Positions 60,504 through 64,000 of a DNA stretch of 64,000 bases are shown one piece after another; within the stretch, counting starts at the first letter, position 1, and each line of letters opens with the position of its first letter. Location: contig NZ_CP028271.1 of NCBI RefSeq assembly GCF_009914055.1, positions 434,001 through 498,000 on the forward strand, written 5' to 3'. Below the pieces are notes generated by a model. The model ran no database searches. It was given only the letters and a program-made list of their open reading frames with translations, and had not been told where the DNA came from. This DNA comes from Mixta intestinalis (GTDB lineage Bacteria > Pseudomonadota > Gammaproteobacteria > Enterobacterales > Enterobacteriaceae). The translations under genes and the position numbers were made by a program.

Positions 60504-61367
60504 ATGCGTTATTCACCGGAATCATTGCAGGCTTTTGTTCAAACGGTAGAAAGCGGCTCTTTTTCCGCCGCCGCACGGGCGCTGGGGAAAAGTCAGTCTA
60601 CCGTTAGCGCGGCGATTGCTAATCTGGAAACCGATCTCGGTTTTCAACTTTTTCATCGTGAAGGGCGCGAGCCGGTATTAACCGAGGCGGGTATACGGGC
60701 GCTGCGCCGGGTTGAAGATATTCTCGCTGCCAGCCAGCGCCTGGATGAACTGGCGGTAAGGCTTTCGGGAGACGTTGAGCCACGTCTTAGCATGGCAGTT
60801 TCCGATTTCTGGCAGGCCGATCATCATGAACAGCTGCTGAAAGAGTTCGAGGTGCGTTATCCGCATATTGAACTGGAATGCATGCTTGCCGAAGATGAGG
60901 ATGTGATCGAACTGCTGAAAAGCGGGCGCAGCCATCTCGGTGTTATTCGTGCGCAAAAGCAGCTTCCCGCGACGATCTCCGCCTCGCGGTTACAGATGCA
61001 GGCGCAGATGGAGATTTTTATTCATCGCAATCACCCGCTGGCTCATCAGATGACGGTTAGCCAGGTGGAACTGGAGCAGGTGCGCCAGCTAAAGCTCAAT
61101 ACCTGGGTTGGCAGAGAAAATATGTCACGTGGGCCGGTCTGGACCGCGCCCTCTTATTTACTGCTGCTGGAGATGGCGGAACTGGAATTTGGCTGGTCGA
61201 TTCTGCCACGCTGGTTGGTAAAGCAGTTTGGACATGGCGTGCTGGTGACATTGCCGGTAGCGGGATGGCCGCAAAGCATCGCGCTAGAGGTGGTATGGTC
61301 AACGCGCACCCCGCCGGGGCCGGCAGGGCGCTGGATGATTGACCGATTATGCGCCCAGCGCGCCTAA
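60504..61367 (+). CDS. LysR-family transcriptional regulator
   Basis: 287-residue regulator with an N-terminal winged helix-turn-helix (SLQAFVQTVESGSFSAAARA, then LGKSQSTVSAAIANLE) and a C-terminal periplasmic-binding-like effector domain. The ATG at 60504 gives MRYSPESLQ; a reading from 60381 would overlap the PACE gene. Divergent from the PACE gene, a usual arrangement for PACE regulators. The 3' end overlaps ybaK by four bases. Inducer unknown. Confidence 0.88.
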   Translation: MRYSPESLQAFVQTVESGSFSAAARALGKSQSTVSAAIANLETDLGFQLFHREGREPVLTEAGIRALRRVEDILAASQRLDELAVRLSGDVEPRLSMAVSDFWQADHHEQLLKEFEVRYPHIELECMLAEDEDVIELLKSGRSHLGVIRAQKQLPATISASRLQMQAQMEIFIHRNHPLAHQMTVSQVELEQVRQLKLNTWVGRENMSRGPVWTAPSYLLLLEMAELEFGWSILPRWLVKQFGHGVLVTLPVAGWPQSIALEVVWSTRTPPGPAGRWMIDRLCAQRA

Positions 61368-61843
61368 TCACGGCGGGCGATATCGACCAGGCTGGCGTTG
61401 AGCAACGTGGCCAGATCGCTGGCAGCCAGTTCAATATCCAGACCGCGCTTGCCGCCGGAGATAAAGATGGTTGGGAAAGTGGATGCCTGGTGATCAATCA
61501 CCGTTGGCAGGCGTTTTTTCTGTCCCAGCGGGCTGATGCCGCCAACCAGATAGCCGGTTACGCGCTGTGCCAGCTGCGGATCGGCCATTTCGACTTTTTT
61601 TACGCCCAGCGCTTTAGCCACTTTTTTCAAATCCAGCTGGCTGGCTACCGGCGTTACCGCGACGGCAAGATGTTTATCGTCGCCGTTCAGCGCCACCAGC
61701 AAAGTTTTATATACCTGCTGTGGATCCAGATTAAGCTTGCGTACCACTTCGTCACCGAAGTTTGTCTCATGACTGTCATGTTCGTAAGGATGGAGAGTAA
61801 AAGGAATTTTGTTTTTTTCCAGCAGTTTTATTGCGGGTGTCAT
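61364..61843 (-). CDS. ybaK: Cys-tRNA(Pro)/Cys-tRNA(Cys) deacylase YbaK
   Basis: Trans-editing enzyme that hydrolyses Cys-tRNA(Pro). The INS-superfamily fold carries the catalytic lysine in QVYKTLLVAL (about Lys46) and the GGISPLGQKKRLP motif. The ATG at 61843 gives MTPAIKLLEKNKIPF and 159 residues, equal to E. coli. The frame extends to 61930 without homology. Confidence 0.95.
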   Translation of the reverse strand: MTPAIKLLEKNKIPFTLHPYEHDSHETNFGDEVVRKLNLDPQQVYKTLLVALNGDDKHLAVAVTPVASQLDLKKVAKALGVKKVEMADPQLAQRVTGYLVGGISPLGQKKRLPTVIDHQASTFPTIFISGGKRGLDIELAASDLATLLNASLVDIARRD

Positions 61844-62012
61844 TGTATGTTCCTGACCATGTAAGCTTACAAATTGGTGAAAAATAGCGCTGGTGAAATG
61901 CCAGACTTTGAGAGAAAATCGCTTTTGCATTGGCAGTTCATCTGCTGATGAATAACCAAAATCATAAATAAATTCCTCTTTGACGGGCCGATAGCAATAT
62001 TGGCCTTTTTTT

Positions 62013-62816
62013 TTATTTACGTCTCAGCAGCGCGGGTAAATTATTCTCGCCATACAGATGCAGCGCGCCGACCGCCACGACGTAACGCCCCGGCGGCAGA
62101 GCGCGTAGCTGTGTATCCCAGCGCTGGTTACGCTGATTCATTAGCACATCATTCAGTTCTGAACAGAAGGTAGTTGGCAGCGCCGGTCGATTCTGCTGCG
62201 GCGGCTTTTCCAGCCACCAGCTGATCATAGTCTGCAACAGGCGGGCATTGGTATGCCAGTGTTCCAGCGTATCGGCCAGCAGCGAGCCGCCATTTTCCGG
62301 CAGCATTTTCAACAGGTCGAGCTGTTCTCCCGCACCTTCAAGCTCAATAACGCGGCGGCCTTGGCTGTGAGCGGCCTGCAAAAGCTGATAGTCAATGCCG
62401 TAATCGGGACGTAAACCCAGCCTTTGCGCCTGCTGTGCCTGTAGCATCAGGGCTATTTGCCATGCGGGTAGCGGATCGAGCTGGGCGAGAGAGAGCTGAA
62501 ACTCGTCGCACAGGTGACGCAGGCGTTGCAGCGTATCCGCATCCAGCCTTTCCGACAGCGGTGGCTGAGGTTCGCTGTAGTTAAATGGAGAAGCGCTGCC
62601 GGTAATATCTGCCTCAACGATCAGGGCATCAGCCGTTTCCAGCTTTTGCAGCAGCGCGGGCGGTAACGGCATCATATTTCGCGTTCCCATATGAATGCTT
62701 CCCACCAGGTGCAGCTGGCGCTGTCCCGGTAGCCAGATATCGGAAGCAGGCCAGCGGTAGTGCGTTGGCAGCAGCCTGTGGAACAGCGCCTTCAGGTTAT
62801 ACAGCCAGTTCTCCAT
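62013..62816 (-). CDS. ybaP: TraB/GumN family protein YbaP
   Basis: Member of the TraB/GumN group (a Tiki-like protease fold); no confirmed function in enterobacteria. The two signature motifs are HLVGSIHMGT near the N-terminus and VAVGALHLYGENN near the C-terminus. The ATG at 62816 gives MENWLYNLKALFHR and 267 residues (264 in E. coli); an ATG 33 bases earlier is possible. The ybaQ gene that separates it from copA in E. coli is missing. Confidence 0.9.
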   Translation of the reverse strand: MENWLYNLKALFHRLLPTHYRWPASDIWLPGQRQLHLVGSIHMGTRNMMPLPPALLQKLETADALIVEADITGSASPFNYSEPQPPLSERLDADTLQRLRHLCDEFQLSLAQLDPLPAWQIALMLQAQQAQRLGLRPDYGIDYQLLQAAHSQGRRVIELEGAGEQLDLLKMLPENGGSLLADTLEHWHTNARLLQTMISWWLEKPPQQNRPALPTTFCSELNDVLMNQRNQRWDTQLRALPPGRYVVAVGALHLYGENNLPALLRRK

Positions 62817-62893
62817 TCTTCTATCCGTTTCCGCCCGTAAACATCTCATGCTAGCGGTTTCATTTACGGATGAACAGGTGAAAGCGCAGGACG

Positions 62894-64000
62894 TTATGCT
62901 TTTGGCGGCTGATAGCGCAGCAGGCGATTGGCATTGCTGACAACGGTTATTGAAGAAAGCGCCATCGCCGCCCCGGCAATCACCGGGCTGAGCAGCGTTC
63001 CCGTCAGTGGCCACAGCACACCCGCAGCGATGGGAATACCTAACGAGTTATAAACAAATGCACCGAGCAGATTCTGTTTCATATTACGCAGCGTTGCCTT
63101 AGCGATGGCTAACGCATCGACGACGCTGTGCAAATCATGGCGCATCAAAGTAATCGCGGCGGTTTCAATTGCCACATCGCTACCGCCGCCCATGGCGATA
63201 CCGACGTCAGCCTGAGCCAGCGCAGGCGCATCGTTAATGCCGTCGCCAATCATCGCTACTTTATGCCCTGCCTGTTGCAGTTGCACGATTGCCTGCGCCT
63301 TACCATCCGGCAGTACGCCGGCGATAACCTGATCCAGCCCGGCTTCCCGTGCAATCGCCTTTGCGGTAATTTCGTTATCGCCGGTCAACATGATCAGCCG
63401 GTAGCCCAGCCCGTGCAAACGCTGTAACGCCCCGACGCTCTCTTCACGTAACGGATCGCGAATGGTCAGCAGTCCCGCCAGTTTGCCATCAACCGCAAGA
63501 AAAACCGGCGTGGCCCCCAGAGCCGCCTGCTCGTTGGCAAGTGCGGTTGCCTGGTCCGCCTCAATTTGCTGTTGAGCCAGCAGCGCGGCGTTGCCTAACA
63601 GCATCGATTTGCCTTCCAGCATTGCGCTCAGCCCCAGACCACGCAGGGTGCGTAACTGTACGCTTACTGGCAATACTGCGGTCTCTCCGGCGCGATCGCG
63701 AATGGCTTTTGCCAGCGGATGATTCGAACCCTGCTCCAGCGCCGCTGCCCAGCGAAGCACCTGCGTTTCACTAAAATCATTAAAGGCAACGATCTGCGTC
63801 ACCTGTGGTGCGCCTTTAGTCAGGGTGCCGGTTTTATCAAATACCAGCGTATCCAGCTCGCTGGCGCGCTGTAAGGCATCCGCATCGCGTACCAGCACGC
63901 CAAACTCTGCCGCCCGTCCTACTCCCGCAATGATTGACATCGGCGTGGCCAGGCCAAGCGCACAGGGGCAGGCGATAATCAGTACCGTAGTGGCAATCAC
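62894..64000 (-). CDS. copA: Copper-exporting P-type ATPase CopA (5' part outside window)
   Basis: P1B-type ATPase that exports Cu+ from the cytoplasm. Only the last 368 or so residues are seen: the ion-binding CPC in IIACPCALGLATP, the phosphorylation site DKTGTLTKG, the nucleotide-binding domain, the GDGINDAPALAQADVG hinge and the last transmembrane helices. The N-terminal metal-binding domains and first helices lie beyond the window end. Expected control by CueR cannot be checked here. Confidence 0.95.
   Translation of the reverse strand: MIATTVLIIACPCALGLATPMSIIAGVGRAAEFGVLVRDADALQRASELDTLVFDKTGTLTKGAPQVTQIVAFNDFSETQVLRWAAALEQGSNHPLAKAIRDRAGETAVLPVSVQLRTLRGLGLSAMLEGKSMLLGNAALLAQQQIEADQATALANEQAALGATPVFLAVDGKLAGLLTIRDPLREESVGALQRLHGLGYRLIMLTGDNEITAKAIAREAGLDQVIAGVLPDGKAQAIVQLQQAGHKVAMIGDGINDAPALAQADVGIAMGGGSDVAIETAAITLMRHDLHSVVDALAIAKATLRNMKQNLLGAFVYNSLGIPIAAGVLWPLTGTLLSPVIAGAAMALSSITVVSNANRLLRYQPPKA

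Noticed and set aside
1..64000. CRISPR arrays, tRNA genes, insertion sequences, phage integrase or attachment sites
   Set aside because: Looked for on both strands; no direct-repeat arrays, cloverleaf-like genes, transposase motifs or terminal repeats were noticed.

Overview
The window is a conserved chromosomal stretch of a gammaproteobacterium of the order Enterobacterales. Nearly every protein matches its Escherichia coli counterpart in length and motifs, and gene order follows the E. coli ispA-to-copA interval with small deletions and insertions. A PLP-dependent cysteine desulfhydrase gene divergent from decR is an arrangement described in Pantoea ananatis, so Erwiniaceae (Pantoea, Erwinia or a relative) is the most likely group. 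This assignment is inference; there is no rRNA in the window. No transposase, integrase, tRNA or CRISPR array was seen.

Layout. 1-2.5 kb: ispA (cut by the window edge) and xseB, divergent from thiI. 2.6-4.1 kb: an inserted phage-type lysis cassette (muramidase, Rz, overlapping Rz1) without a visible holin. 4.1-7.8 kb: yajL, panE, yajQ, yajR. 7.9-12.7 kb: the cytochrome bo3 operon cyoABCDE. 13.1-15.8 kb: ampG, yajG, bolA. 16.1-25.1 kb: the proteostasis block tig-clpP-clpX-lon-hupB, interrupted by a divergent second clpP and a second, nearly identical clpX. 25.4-30.8 kb: ppiD, a ComEA-like gene, fadM, queC, a cysteine desulfhydrase and decR. 30.8-36.3 kb: mdlAB and the sigma-54 driven glnK-amtB. 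36.3-40.7 kb: tesB, ybaY, atl, ffs (4.5S RNA), hha-tomB, an orphan gene, and an alternative L36 gene with an unusual upstream region. 40.7-46.8 kb: acrAB/acrR, rsmS, a GlsB-family gene, ybaN. 47-56 kb: apt, dnaX, ybaB, recR, htpG, adk, hemH, gsk. 56-64 kb: ybaL, ushA, a PACE-family efflux gene with a divergent LysR regulator, ybaK, ybaP and the 3' part of copA.

The most unusual part is 17.7-22.1 kb. There is a normal clpP-clpX pair, then a ClpP paralogue on the opposite strand whose catalytic triad reads Ser-His-Asn, then a second clpX. The two clpX genes differ by about eleven bases counted by eye over 1275 bp. The match begins and ends at the coding sequence and the flanks are unrelated, which points to gene conversion rather than a recent segmental duplication. 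The paralogue and the second clpX share a divergent control region with a perfect 12-bp inverted repeat. The reading offered here is a second Clp module, probably working as a mixed ClpP1/ClpP2 peptidase. Other points of interest are the holin-less lysis cassette and the possible Zur-type box and structured terminator upstream of ykgO.
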